Source of the DNA: Iris pallida
Lineage: Eukaryota > Streptophyta > Magnoliopsida > Asparagales > Iridaceae
Assembly: GCA_029216955.1 (NCBI GenBank)
Contig: JANAVB010015600.1
Coordinates: forward strand, 31,416,874-31,480,873
DNA: 64,000 nt
Direction: 5' to 3'
The notes beneath the pieces are model-generated. The model had not been told where the DNA came from, did not search any database, and saw only the letters and a program-made list of their open reading frames with translations. Below, piece after piece: positions 1 through 11,633 of this stretch (the first letter of the stretch is position 1; each line of letters starts with the position of its first letter). The translations under genes and the position numbers were made by a program.

Positions 1-471
1 AACCCAACGCCGACACACCCCCGACCTTCCCAACTATCTGTGCGCCGCCTCGGATACACCGGAGGCCATCCAACGACCGCCGGATCGACGCACGCGAGCT
101 TGCACGCGTCAACACAGCAGAACCGAACTTCCAGGTACCCCTATTCGTCATCATATTTCTCCGCGTACACTCGATCAAATCGAGATCCGTAAATTTCTAC
201 TTGTAGCTTATATAACCCTCTTAGAACCCTGTCAAATAGTTCCATATATATATAAACCTATTGTTCAGAAATCGACATGAAGTTGTCAAAATATCACGCC
301 AAACAGAATAGAAAGGTTGTCCTGAAACACCATATTAGCGGTCGATTTGCAACCAGAATATCGCGAACCTTGGAAAACCATCTGAAGAGACTTATAGACA
401 ACATATAGGGATATGTAAACCTTCTTGTAGATTTAAATTTCATGCATTATACAGAAAGTTATTTGTTTGTG
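1..471. other. LTR-like flank left of CACTA-1
   Basis: No coding region is visible. The first 180 bases are GC-rich and the rest is AT-rich, a profile like the transcribed part of the long LTRs elsewhere in this window. CACTA-1 is inserted directly after it, with the 3-base duplication GTG at 469-471 and 9703-9705, so this stretch should be continuous with the sequence from 9706. That it is the 5' portion of the LTR ending at 11633 is an inference from this continuity. Confidence 0.35.
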
Positions 472-930
472 CACTACTAAAATCTGTCAAATCAGCGACG
501 CCGCAGGACGTCGCTAACTAGGGAAAATACGTCGCTAATTTCAATTAGCGACGTATTTAGCGACGTTTGGACGTAGTCGCGATTAACCTAGTCGCTAAAC
601 AACACGATGTCGCAATACGTTGCTATTGCGACGACACTTAGCGATGCATCCGCGTCGTTAATTCAGCGACTACCAGCGACGTAAAACGACTGCAGTTACC
701 AACGTCACCTAGCAACGTTTAGCGACTTTACATACATCTATGCTGACCTGGCTTGAGAGCCAAATGGCGACGTTCTGCGACGTTTTTACGTCGCTATAGT
801 ACCGACACATAGCGACGTTTAGCGACGTCGTATGTAGTGACGTTAAGTGACGATCAGCGACCGCATTTATCACAGTTAGCGACGTTCCGATACTTACTTA
901 GAGACGTTAACTTTCGTCGCTGGACGTCGC
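472..930. repeat. Left subterminal repeat array of CACTA-1
   Basis: The motif (T)AGCGACGT and its reverse complement ACGTCGCTA recur more than a dozen times in both orientations, for example around 495, 530, 545, 560, 790, 815 and 880. In the CACTA family, such arrays are binding sites for the TnpA protein. The same motif reappears at the right end. Confidence 0.85.
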
Positions 931-1004
931 TGAACGTCGTTAAATTTGGAAAAAAATAAAAAAATACAGCATTTGTAGCAGCACCTACAGCATTTGCAGC
1001 AGAT

Positions 1005-1200
1005 ACACAAAGTATCAAACAACACAGATACACAATCACGAACACAAATGCGTATCAAACAGCGACGGTGTATATCACGAACACAAAGTATCAAACAACA
1101 AAGGTGTGTATCACGAACACAAAGTATCAAACAGCGACGGTGTGTATCACGAACACAAAGTATCAAACAACACAGATACACAATCACGAACACGTTTGAA
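1005..1200. repeat. Tandem repeat of about 39 bases in CACTA-1
   Basis: About five tandem units contain GTATCAAACA followed by a short variable part and then TATCACGAACACAAA. Two units include AGCGACGG, close to the subterminal motif. It gives open frames on both strands that I regard as artefacts. Confidence 0.75.
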
Positions 1201-1341
1201 ACACAATCTCATCAATCAACACAGATATATGAAAAAATTTAATAACAATGTCAAATATAATGCTCCACATAAGAATAATGTATGTATAAACACATAAAAG
1301 ACCCAACAATGGGCCATCACACAATAATATATATATGTCGA

Positions 1342-2846
1342 CTACGGCTGATCAGGAGGAGCATCACCGCTCCTGGAAAGAAGGTAAGCATACTGCTCCG
1401 GTGTAAGAACCATCGACGATGATGAAGGAGGAGGCAATGCAACTACTGTAAAAGGAGGCAGTGTAACCGCTGGAGAAGGAGGCAGTGTAAACGCTGGAAA
1501 TGGGTACGTCCGCGTCTCCTCTAGGGCTAACAGTCTGGCGCTGTATTGCTCCATGCAAGCCGCTATCCTAGTAACGGTGCCGTGAATGGACTCCTGCGTC
1601 CCCTGTACGTCCCTCACGGTACGCTCGAGCTCGTCAAAGCATGCGGTGATCGACGCAGCGTCCCCTTGCGCCTGAGACCCTGGCTGCTCAGAAATCCTCC
1701 TCAGCATATCGTCGCGCAGCTCAGTAATCTGGCGGACAATGGTATCCTCGACTCGAGATGACTCGGCCTGTGACGGCTGTGAATGTGCACTGGCAGAGGG
1801 AGCCTTGGATGCCTGCGTTGCAACAATTGCACCGTAGGACCCCGTACCGAAGTACGTACCTCTATGAAGACCACCAACGGCGGTCTTCCAGAGCTCGTCC
1901 TTTGACTGAGGCGGAGAGGGCTGTGATGTACCAACCCCTTCCTCTGCCGGTGTACTAGCACTCGCACGCTCACGTAGCCTAACAAACTCGTCCTAGAAAT
2001 CATTGTGCATCTCTATAAATCAGTACTTACCTAAATTAGCCTAATAAACGTCAAAGTATTTAATTATTATTAACTATATGGTTATCTGTATATTCTTCAA
2101 GTTGTGTTAAAAATTAACGAAATCTAAATTAGTACTTACATAGCTCTGAGTAGCCCGGTCGTCGATGAGCTTTCCGTCCTTCTGATGGGTGGCCAGGAAG
2201 ACGGTCACCATGTTTGCGTCCTCACCCCTCTGTACCTGCATGTTTGTTATATTTTATTCTTTGGTAAAATAGAAAATTATATACTCCTACTATCAATAAA
2301 ATCTTATATATTGCAATAAATTACATACCAGACGACGGAAATGCTCCGTCATAGGAATCGATCCACCACACCACTTTCCGGCTCTCGTCCTAGCCGCCTT
2401 CGCCTTCTCCGGCCACTCTCTGTACCGGGCTCCTCAAATCGAGCCCTCATCGTGTTCCACTGGTCAGGCGTGATCCAACCAGCAATCGGCTTTCCGGAGC
2501 GCTGACGAGTTTTCTGATCGTCAATTGCATCACGGATCTACTTGGTGGCGACGGCAGAAAACTGCCTCTCAATCTGCTCGGCCCGGTGTGGTGGATAAAA
2601 ATAAGTCCTCTACAAGAATTATAAATTAAAATAATAAGTTCTAAAAAATGCTTAAAATTATATTAATCATACTAAATTAACTATCTTTAATTACCTTGAA
2701 GTGGGCAAATCAGAATGCCTTCCTCTCTTCCGAGGCATCCGAGTAGTTGATCCACGGACCCCCATAGTTGGACCTTAGAAAGGAGTCCAACGCTCTCTGT
2801 ACCGACGAGGGACGATATCTGTATACAACGATAACCGACGTATTAA

Positions 2847-2914
<68 letters not shown>

Positions 2915-3315
2915 CATGCATAAAATAAATATATATATATTCATTTAACTTACTTCGTAGGACCGTCGGCCCAAATCTCCATCCTCGACTCATCCTGAGG
3001 TGCGCATGGAGGGTCGCTCTGGTATGGATCCGCCCGGGCGGGAGTAGGGACTACCTCCTTCATCTGCTCTCTACCCGCCATGCTGCTGTCAGCGGTAGGA
3101 AGGGTAGGGGAAGGAGTATGATCAGCAAGCCTGGAACTGTTCGTCGCAGGTATACTGCCACCCGGACCTGCGACCGTATGGTACAATGGAGTGCTCGGGT
3201 CAGACGATGGTACGGAGCCATCCTCTGGTAACGGAGCTCTCTGTCCACCTAAGGACACGGCTCGTCCTGACCTATCTCCGCGTCGTCCTGAGGTGCCTCC
3301 GCGTCGTCCTGCCAT
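1342..3315 (-). pseudogene. TnpA-like gene (Transposase_24 / Ptta family), decayed
   Basis: This is a five-exon gene model on the minus strand, with exons about 3315-2954, 2818-2695, 2609-2329, 2235-2140 and 1992-1342. All introns have GT and AG ends. The exons read through a Ser/Pro-rich N-terminus, a segment with GPWINYSDASEERKAF, then ITPDQWNTMRARF, then a segment with DRATQSY, and a C-terminal half with a likely coiled coil (RQITELRDDMLRRI) ending in a Pro/Ser-rich tail. This order fits the plant Ptta/En-Spm protein family, which in CACTA elements binds the subterminal repeats. The gene is broken: TGA at 2710-2712 where Trp is expected, TAG at 2538-2540, and a one-base frameshift near 2430 after which the expected frame resumes. 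The family assignment is by motif memory and was not searched. Confidence 0.72.
2847..2911. repeat. TA microsatellite in an intron of the TnpA-like gene
   Basis: A pure (TA)n run of about 60 bases lies in the first intron of the TnpA-like gene. It also produces a spurious Tyr/Ile open frame. Confidence 0.9.
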
Positions 3316-3490
3316 GCTGATAATAACATATAATTAAAAATATAAATAAATACAATGACAGTGTAGAAATATCTGCATACATTGGAGTTCATAATTTAAG
3401 TTTTCAAAAATCTGAATACTAATAGAAATGATCATAGTTCATAATTTAAGATTACAGAAATATATATGAATACATTAAAATCACAGTTTC

Positions 3491-6400
3491 TCAATCATCC
3501 TCTGAAAATTCATCTTCTTCGTTTACCTCCTCCTCCTCCTCATCATCCTCTTCCTCTTCCTCCTCATCGTCACTAGCATCTCCTTCGTCTTCCCCTTCGG
3601 ATACTTGTACCTCTTCAACACAAGTAGATATTGAATGGGGAACTTCTGCTGAGTCGACATCAACTGTATTTGGTACAAGAGGCAGCTCGTCCTCCTGATA
3701 AGCCACTTCGTCGACGTCGTAGGAATTTCTGGCTTTAGTCTTGCATACTGCCCACCAGTCGTACCTCGTTGTTTCCCGTCTAGGATATGTTGCAAAATTT
3801 ACGAGTTGAGCTTGACTTGCTAGGATAAATGGTTCGTATCCTTGGTATCGACGACGGTAGTTAATATCCACAAGACCATGCTTGTCAATTTTCCATCCTT
3901 GATCTTGTATGGGATCGAACCAATCAACTTTGAACAACACGATCTTGGCAGGCACTATGCCATAGTTGTACGTCAATTCCACGATCTCTCGTAAGACGCC
4001 ATAGAAATCATTGCCTGGAGTGACATCTTTATAGTTTGTAGATTTGATACACAAGCAACTATTTTTTATGGAATCAAGATCCAGGAAGCTATCTCTGATG
4101 GGAGCATTTGTTGACTTGAACTTAAACCCATTCACGCAATAACTTGGCCATATTTTGACGGCATAAATTGGTCCCTTGGCAAGAGTTCTAATAGATTCAT
4201 TCTCAAGGATGTCGTCCGGACGATCGACCTAAACACGAGAAGATACAAAATTAAGTTCAATGTTAAGTTATTTCTTGTGCAGTTGTGAATGGAGGAAGAT
4301 TCTAACTAGCTTCTTACGTTCATATGCAGTCAACCAAGACGGGAAATGAAGTCTCATTTCTTCTTCTACTTCTTCATTTGCAATGTATGGTCTACTTGAC
4401 CTCACCTCATCATTAAATTTGCTGAAAACCAATAAATATCGGGATATACTCGTTAAATTATAATAACGTAATCAACAAATAGATGACTTGAACGTTGAAG
4501 ATTTTCACTTACCACTCTAGCTTTTCCACTTCATCTTTCTCGCAGTTGAGTAATATATATAACTGGGCAGCCTTTAGTTCCTCATCATTCAAATATCTCT
4601 TTTTCAGTTTTCCAGAAGGCTTTCCAAGAGCATTAAAGACTTTCAATAATGCATCATTATATTCTATATCTCTATCGTCATTCTTCGGAGCTCTTGTTCT
4701 ATTTGTAGCAATATGAGGCTTGAAATATATTGAACAAAAGTTTGTAATCTCCTCAAGGACATAGGCTTCACAAATATAACCCTCGACCCGTGCCTTATTT
4801 TTCACCTTCCTCTTAAGGTGGTTTAGATGGCGCTCGAACGGGTACATCCACCGATAACCGACGGGCCTACCAATGCGTGCCTTATATGAAAGATGAATTG
4901 GCAAATGCTCTATAGAGTCGAAGAATCCAGGAGGGATCACCCTCTTAAGCTTACACAATGTTACTGCAATGTCTTTCTCCTACTTTTCAAGCCGATCGAC
5001 GAGCAACTTAGTAGAATAAAGATCTCTGAAGAATATGCTAAGCTCTGTCAGTGGATCCCAAACGACCTGAGGTAAGAATTCCCGAAATGCAATCGGGATT
5101 AACCTCTCCATAAAAACGTGACAGTCGTGGCTCTTCATACCCTGTAGTTTGTTCTCCTTAGGGTCAACACATCTTCTCAAATTCGATACGTACCCGTATA
5201 GAAATTTTAGGCCCTGTATCCACCTACAAAGTTTACCTTTGTCCTCCTTGTCCAGTGAGAAAATGGCCCTGGGCTGCTTATACTTCCCACTGCCTTCCTT
5301 TATCAAATGCAACTCTGGACGTCTGCATATTTCTTCTAAGTCCAACCTGGCCTTGGGATTGTCTTTCGTCTTCCCCTTTACGTCCATCACAGTATTTATT
5401 ATATTGTCAAATACATTCTTCTCGATATGCATGACATCCAGGTTATGTCTGAGCAGATGGTCACTCCAATATGGTAGGTCCCAGAATATACTCCTCTTCG
5501 TCCAGTTGTGAGCGCGGCCAAATCCATCATACTTGTACCCCGCTGTAGGCTCTTCAATAGCACTTGACAATTCTTTAACTTCCTTCCATATTGTGTCCCT
5601 GGACCACCGTGGTGGTAGACTCGACTTCTCTAACACGCCAGCACGAAAAGCATTCATGTTCCTCCGGTACGGATGATCCTTTGGCAGGAACTGTCGATGA
5701 CAATCAAAGAAGCACGGTTTTCCTCCCTGTTTCAAACGGAAAGCCTTAGTACGATCCATGCAATACGGACATACGAGACGACCATGGGTGCTCCAACCCG
5801 ATAACATTCCATAGGCTGGGAAATCATTGATGGTCCACATTAGTGTGGCCCTCATCTGAAAGTTCTGCTTTCTGGAAACATCATATGTGGTTGCACCTAC
5901 TTCCCACAACTGATTCAGCTCATCTACCAAGGGCTGTAATTACACATCGATGTTCCTCTTCGGGTTCTTCGGACCTGGAATAATAACAGTTAGGAACATG
6001 TAAGAAGTCTTCATACACATCCAAGGCAACAAGTTGTACGGAGTAACAATCACAGGCCAACAAGAATATTGTGAGCCCAAAAGTCCAAATGGGGTAAAAC
6101 CGTCGGAGGAAAGCCCCAATCTGACATTACGCGGCTCCGAAGCAAAATCGGGATACACTCGATCAAAGTGCTTCTATGCTTCCCCGTCGGATGGATGATC
6201 CAGTACTCCATCTATTTGTTCCCGCTTGTGCCAACTCATATTATCAGCTGTCTCTTTTGCCATAAACAACCTCTGCAACCGCGACGTCAAAGGCAAATAG
6301 TGCATCAAATCTGTTGGCTTGCGTGCACCAGAAGTCCTTGTTGTACTAGTTGCCTTGAAACGATCGGCACCACAAAATCTGCAGGCGTCTTCATCCTTGT

Positions 6401-7166
6401 CGTCCTTATAGTACAACATGCATCCATTGCGACATGCATCAATTTTTTCATACCCCATCCAGAGCGATCTCACCATTCTCTTGGATCGGTAGAAGTCTTT
6501 AGATAACTTGCCACCCTCCGGCAAAATATCTTTAATTAACTCCAGGATTTGGTTGTAGCATTCTTGAGACATTTTAAAATCTGATTTTATGCTCAACAAT
6601 CTTGTAATCACCTCCAACGGTGAATGGTCATCACAACCAGGATATAAAGGAGTCATTGCATTCTCCAGCAACTCTATGAACTTTGCAGCATCGGCATTCG
6701 GTGCCTCCTCAGCTGCATATTGATTGTTCGGATCGAAACTAGGCCCCGCAGCATCGAAAACTATGTTCGTCCACCCTTGGTCGTAATCAGCATGCTCGTT
6801 GACATCTACATAAGGCTCCACATAAGGCTCCGGCTCGGAGGCTAAAGGCACAAGTTCTCCGTGTGCGGTCCACTGATAATAATTTGGCATGAAACCCCTC
6901 GAATACAAATGATATGTCACATCCACTTCCGAATGATATTTCAAGTTGCGACATCTCACACATGGATACTTCATTTTTGTACGGTCCATGTACTGAGAGA
7001 ACGCCTTGGCAAACTGCAGGAACTGTTGCACACCCTGTATAAATTCATCCCGCACATCGCACATGTCATCAGGATGACGATTGTACATCCACAAACGGTT
7101 CCGCAGATAGTAATTCATATCCATTTTAAGATAATTCTGCAAAAATTGACACAGATAGTAATTCAT
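3491..7166 (-). pseudogene. TNP2-type CACTA transposase (TnpD-like), three in-frame stops
   Basis: This is the catalytic gene of CACTA-1. Exon 1 runs from about 7166 to 4513 (donor GTAAGT), exon 2 from 4421 to 4318 and exon 3 from 4228 to 3491 (TGA). The N-terminus holds a Cys/His transposase-associated domain (YPCVRCRNLKYHSEVDVTYH). Next is the Transposase_21 core (DGFTPFGLLGSQYSCWPV, then MRATLMWTINDFPAYGMLSG and CPYCMDRTKAF), then DUF4218 (GRPVGYRWMYPFERHLNHLK), then DUF4216 in exon 3 (NDFYGVLREIVELTY) and a strongly acidic tail. One frame is interrupted by TAG at 6174-6176 (Trp expected in DGEAWKHFD), TAA at 5940-5942 (Tyr expected before LQPL) and TAG at 4980-4982. No frameshift was seen. 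The true start is uncertain because the 5' part carries a tandem duplication. Confidence 0.88.
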
Positions 7167-7261
7167 CAGGATGACGATTGAACATCCACAAACGGTTCCG
7201 CAGATAGTAATTTATATCCATTTTAAGATAATTACTGCAGAAAGTGAAGAATGGCTCAGAA
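7068..7261. repeat. Tandem duplication of about 97 bases at the transposase 5' end
   Basis: The block beginning TCAGGATGACGATTG and containing CATCCACAAACGGTTCCG occurs at about 7068 and again 97 bases later, with few differences. It duplicates coding sequence at the start of the TNP2 gene and makes the start codon ambiguous. Confidence 0.8.
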
Positions 7262-8534
7262 AACAACCCGAAATTTTATGTTTTTCAACGATATATTTCA
7301 CATGCTTAATTTCTAAGTGTGGGGACGAATGGCTCAGAACGCAACCCAAAATTCAGTCTAGCATATATTAGTATGAATCATCTATGTTCTGTACATATGG
7401 TATAATATATGTTCTTATCGAATCTAGTATCTGAAGGATGTAACAAAATCAATAAGATGAACCCACAAAATGTAATACTAAGACATTATCTAATACTAAA
7501 AGATGTAGTATTAGGTTGTCGTATCATCAATGCCGAGTGATGGGGTCGGAGGACAGTCAACTTTATCTACGGATACATAATTTCTGCCTCGCCAGCCGAA
7601 TGGCTGCAGGGACTATGTCCTGATCACGATGTCGTACCGTAGATTAATACAAATTCCTTATAGCAAATGTCGTATATAGATTTCTGCCTTGCCAGTCGAA
7701 TGGCTGCAGGGATAATGTCTGGCTGGTACATGTAATTTAAAATCAGATTAATGGGACAGTTACTTCCAAACCTAGCTTATAATAATATAGAGAATCCACG
7801 AATGTAGATAATCCATGAATGAACAACAAATGAACAACAATCCAAATATATAGAAAGCCAATACTCAACAAACCGATATGATCATTTAAGCCTAAATCAG
7901 ACCCCAATGTAATTCAAAACCCAGACACACTCCTCCTCCTCACACAGCTCAAAATCATACCCCCAATGTCCTGATCACATCAGTTTTGATTGATGCAAAT
8001 TCTTTATAGAACTTGAACTAAAAATCAAGGCCAATGGCTAACCACATCAGTTTTGATTATGAGAAGCAGCTGCTGCTGCACCAAATCATGGATCCATATT
8101 TTTTCAAACTCATATTTTTCGATACCAAACTCATATTTCCCGATACCAAGCTCAAACTCCAAAATAAAAAACTTATCAAGCTCGAGCTCGATTAATTCTA
8201 ATCAAGCCAAGCTCAAGCTTACAGTATTGGTGTCCAGGGGGTTATGTGTTAACAGTATACATAGTATACTGTTAAAGAGGGGCAGTATACATAGTACCAT
8301 TGATTAATACAAACCATCAGACCTCTGATGTTGTGGGATCGTAGGTGGGACGTCGTACGTCCTTACGGTATTTCATCATTGTCATTGCACCTATATCAAC
8401 ACTGGTACCCTCTCGGTACTACCATTTGCATGCTTAATTATTTTATTTAGTAATTATATCATCGTATTTATATTTGACCTATTTTTGATAAGAGCTTGTA
8501 CCGATTCTGATATATACTTCTCAACTATACTTGG

Positions 8535-8712
8535 TAGTGAGACTGCACGATTATTGTCCGCCCGTAGGCATATCCGAACCCTTCCATGATACGCCCATAT
8601 CGTACCATATTAATAATGTGTTGATATTCCATGTATTGTAGTGAGACTGCACGATTGTTGTCCGCCCGTAGGCATATCCGAACCCTTCCATGACACGCCC
8701 ATAGCGATTGTT
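8535..8712. repeat. Direct repeat, two copies about 104 bases apart
   Basis: A block of about 74 bases, starting TAGTGAGACTGCACGATT and containing CCCGTAGGCATATCCGAACC, is present at 8535-8608 and 8639-8712 with few differences. Confidence 0.8.
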
Positions 8713-9210
8713 TGGGCAGAGCTATGCCGTCCAAGAAAAAAAAAAAGGAAGTCGGGTTGCGATTAGTATCCATCCTTCGTGACATAGCTAAAATTTTATA
8801 GAATATCGATCACTATGGACAAGTTGGACTTAAAACAGGTACTTAAAGGATCTCCGATTTGGAATTCAATAAGTCGATAATAATTATTAGTCAATTTATT
8901 CATCATTTTAAAACCCTGAAAATGCCCAAAAAACTTCCAGTATCAGTAAATAGGGCTCGAACCCTAAATTAGAATTTGAATCCAAGCAAAACATCAAATT
9001 GACAGTTGATATGCCCAAAAAACTCCCAGTATCAGTATATAGGTGTCACACTGTGAGTCTCGTGTCCACACAGTGGGATACGACGTGTCCAAACCAACAA
9101 AATAGGTATCATACTGCTGCTCGTGCGGCGAGTCCACGCTCTCGTGGACACGAACTAGAAGCGAGAGAGAGAGCTAGAAGACGTGGAGAAACTTAGAAGC
9201 AGGGACAGGG

Positions 9211-9211
<1 letters not shown>

Positions 9212-9254
<43 letters not shown>

Positions 9255-9256
9255 AA
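9212..9256. repeat. GT then GA microsatellite
   Basis: (GT)n runs directly into (GA)n, followed by a GGAGGAGGAGG-type tract to about 9365. Confidence 0.9.
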
Positions 9257-9424
9257 TAGAGATGGAGGAGATACCTGAGGAGGAGGAGGAGGCCGGAGGA
9301 GGGAGATCGCCAGAGGAGCGCCGCGGAGGAGGAGGCCGGAGGAGGGAAATCGCCGGAGGAGCGCGCAAAAAATTGGGTGAGAAATTTATGAATGATCGAA
9401 AAGGAAACCCTTGCAGCCTATATG

Positions 9425-9702
9425 AAACATTTAGCGACGTCCGAAAAGGACGTCGCTAAACGTCGTTGACATTTAATAAATGGCGACGTCGCTTAAATTG
9501 CGTCGCTACTTCAGCGACGTATACCGACAAACTTGCGACACAGGTTCCCATTTAATAAACTGTAGTCGCTAGACGTCGCTATTAGTCGCTGTTGGCGACT
9601 AACAGCGACGTCTTAGTAAAACGTCGCTGAACCCCTGAAAATTAGCGACGTTCTATCTTGGAGTCGCTAAATACGTCGCTGATAAGACTTATTTTGGTAG
9701 TG
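9425..9702. repeat. Right subterminal repeat array of CACTA-1
   Basis: It holds dense copies of AGCGACGT and ACGTCGCTA in both orientations up to the terminal inverted repeat TTTTGGTAGTG. It mirrors the left array, as expected for the two ends of one CACTA element. Confidence 0.85.
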
Positions 9703-9705
9703 GTG

Positions 9706-11633
9706 AAGATTGAGAAAAAACTGATTTTTCAAAACAGAATTTTTAGAAAATTCTTCCGATACGGCGTGCGCCCCGACAAATCGGGCAACGTGATTGTAAA
9801 CCGAAAACATCGAAATGTGCATATCAAATTTGCAGACGTGTGGGCTTTGACGAAATTCAAATTAGTTGCGTGTGCGCGACGAATTTGATACGTATCCGTC
9901 AAAATTCACCGTATCGGCCTTTTTGCAAATTTGTCAATTACTTTATACACATTCGTCATCTTGAGACAAAACTTGTGCCAACAGGACCGTGTAATTTTTT
10001 TGGTCCTATATGCTAAGTTTGGTCCGATTATGAGAAGGTCGACCGGAACGCTATTTTGGCGGGCTTACGACCCGATCCAATAGGCGAAATTGTGCACGGC
10101 CTACCGGAATCCAACTTTGGACATACGGTTGGATTTGTCTCGTCAAACGGGATCCATAGACATAGTTTGATGACTTTAGAGACCGGGGATACTAGCACGC
10201 TTTTCGGTGCAAAGCGAGTCCATCGGCGGATATCGTTTTGGTCCAAAATTACCGTTTTGCTCCTGTGTCCAGAATTAGACTAATGGGTAGTCTATTCTAG
10301 CTAATTTGACTATTCTGAAAATAATGGTAATATCTATTTTAGCATTAGGAGACTGTTGTACGAGTTGACCGTTCGTGGCTCATTTGAGTGATTGGTAGTA
10401 TCAATTTCCTCAGCTCAGGATAGCAGGCAGGTACATTCTCTGATAGTTTTCATTGTCTTGATATCTAATATATCTGATTTAGTTGTAGTGTTCTACTTTA
10501 TTCTTGACATGAGGTTACATAGACTAGTATACATTGGATCTCGTCATGAGATATTATTTTTGGTTACCTGGTATATGAGTACATTGTTCGATCTTATTTT
10601 TTGTACTTGTATAGACACCGATTTATGAGTGGACTGGCCCCCTACTTTTAAATCCCGTGTCATGATGTGTCATGGTTGGATCCATTATACTATTCAGGAA
10701 ATTTGGGGAGTTATTAGAGGTTATGTGATCAATACCCATCATGTCACTTATTCATGTGTTGGCTCCACCCTCACTGCACATAGGGTGTAGCCAGATCCTA
10801 TATTTCATGTGCTCGCTTTCTAGGTTGGTCGGCTTGACCCTATATATGCATTTTCTGTGATAGCCGGTCAAATGGAACAGCCTGATCCTGACCCAAGCCG
10901 ATCACATAACGCTCTAATATCTTATGGCACTTTCTTTTTATATTTACATCATACCTCAGATTACTTTTTACTGTTTATATTCTAGTTTTACCTTATATCT
11001 TACCCTGATATGATATCCAGTCCACTTTACTATTTTTACTTCTAGTTTGACATTTTATCTTGTATTTCATTATAATTGTCTCTTATAGTATTTGTCAATT
11101 CACATGGAACTGTTGTTGGTGTTTGTACTTTCTCATATCCTGACAGGATAACCCCTATTTTCATTCAGAGGATTTAGATGCAAACTGTCCGACCTACTAC
11201 GGGTTTGGCATAGATGGAGTCTACGACCTGGACCTGCCTGTGGGTCCGGTGCTCGTAGAGGACGCACCGCCTGTAGTAACTTATTTAGCTAGATTTTGTC
11301 TGGATTATATTTCAGCTTGATACTTTGAGACTTGTAGTATTTATTCGAGATTTTGTGTTATGTCTTTAAATTTTGAACTTGTGATTGTGACTCAGCACTA
11401 TTTCAGACTATTTATTTCATCTTTATCTTTATATTTATCATCGTGCTTATCTTCCTTAGAATTATGTGATTGAGTTGTGATTATATTCCTCCGTACGGAG
11501 ATGACAGGTTATATTATTGTGTCATAGATACTATATGTTCTAAGTGACCCTTACAGCCTTCTATCGTCGATGTTGTGGCGTAGACTGGACGTACCCACGT
11601 GCTCGTGCCCTAAACAGGGTGTGGGTCTTGACA
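9706..11633 (+). mobile_element. LTR of a gypsy-type element (family A), 3' part
   Basis: No coding sequence is present. The stretch 10020-10330 resembles part of the long LTR at 27150-27300 (shared TACCGTTTTGCTCCTGTGTCC). From 10725 to 11633 it closely parallels 29171-30066, with shared GCTCCACCCTCAC, TCCGACCTA, GGTTTGGCATAGATGGAG and GTGCTCGTAGAGGACGC. It ends GGTGTGGGTCTTGACA, the LTR end type seen repeatedly here. With 1-471 it probably forms one LTR split by CACTA-1. A recognisable primer site does not follow it. Confidence 0.65.

Larger units (their letters stand above)
7262..9424. other. Non-coding right part of CACTA-1
   Basis: No gene is recognisable. It contains a short direct repeat (about 7578-7618 and 7678-7718, sharing GAATGGCTGCAGGGA), a small palindrome near 8250 (TAACAGTATAC facing GTATACTGTTA), a 74-base direct repeat at 8535-8712, and a GT/GA microsatellite followed by a purine-rich GC-rich block at 9212-9365. 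Since both element genes are read leftward, the GC-rich block is a reasonable place for their promoter or leader, but that is an inference. Confidence 0.5.
472..9702 (-). mobile_element. CACTA-1, complete CACTA (En/Spm) DNA transposon
   Basis: The left end begins CACTACTAAAATCTG. The right end, read on the minus strand, begins CACTACCAAAATAAG. Both are flanked by the 3-base target duplication GTG, the family's usual length. Arrays of a short AGCGACGT-type motif lie inside each end, as expected for TnpA-binding subterminal repeats. Two genes on the minus strand, a TnpA-like gene (3315 to 1342) and a TNP2-type transposase (7166 to 3491), complete the expected layout. Both carry premature stops, so the copy is probably no longer autonomous, although its intact ends might be moved by a related transposase. 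Strand refers to gene orientation. Confidence 0.93.

Noticed and set aside
994..1297. Small open frames on both strands near the left end of CACTA-1
   Set aside because: Products of the 39-base tandem repeat. No start context or family match.
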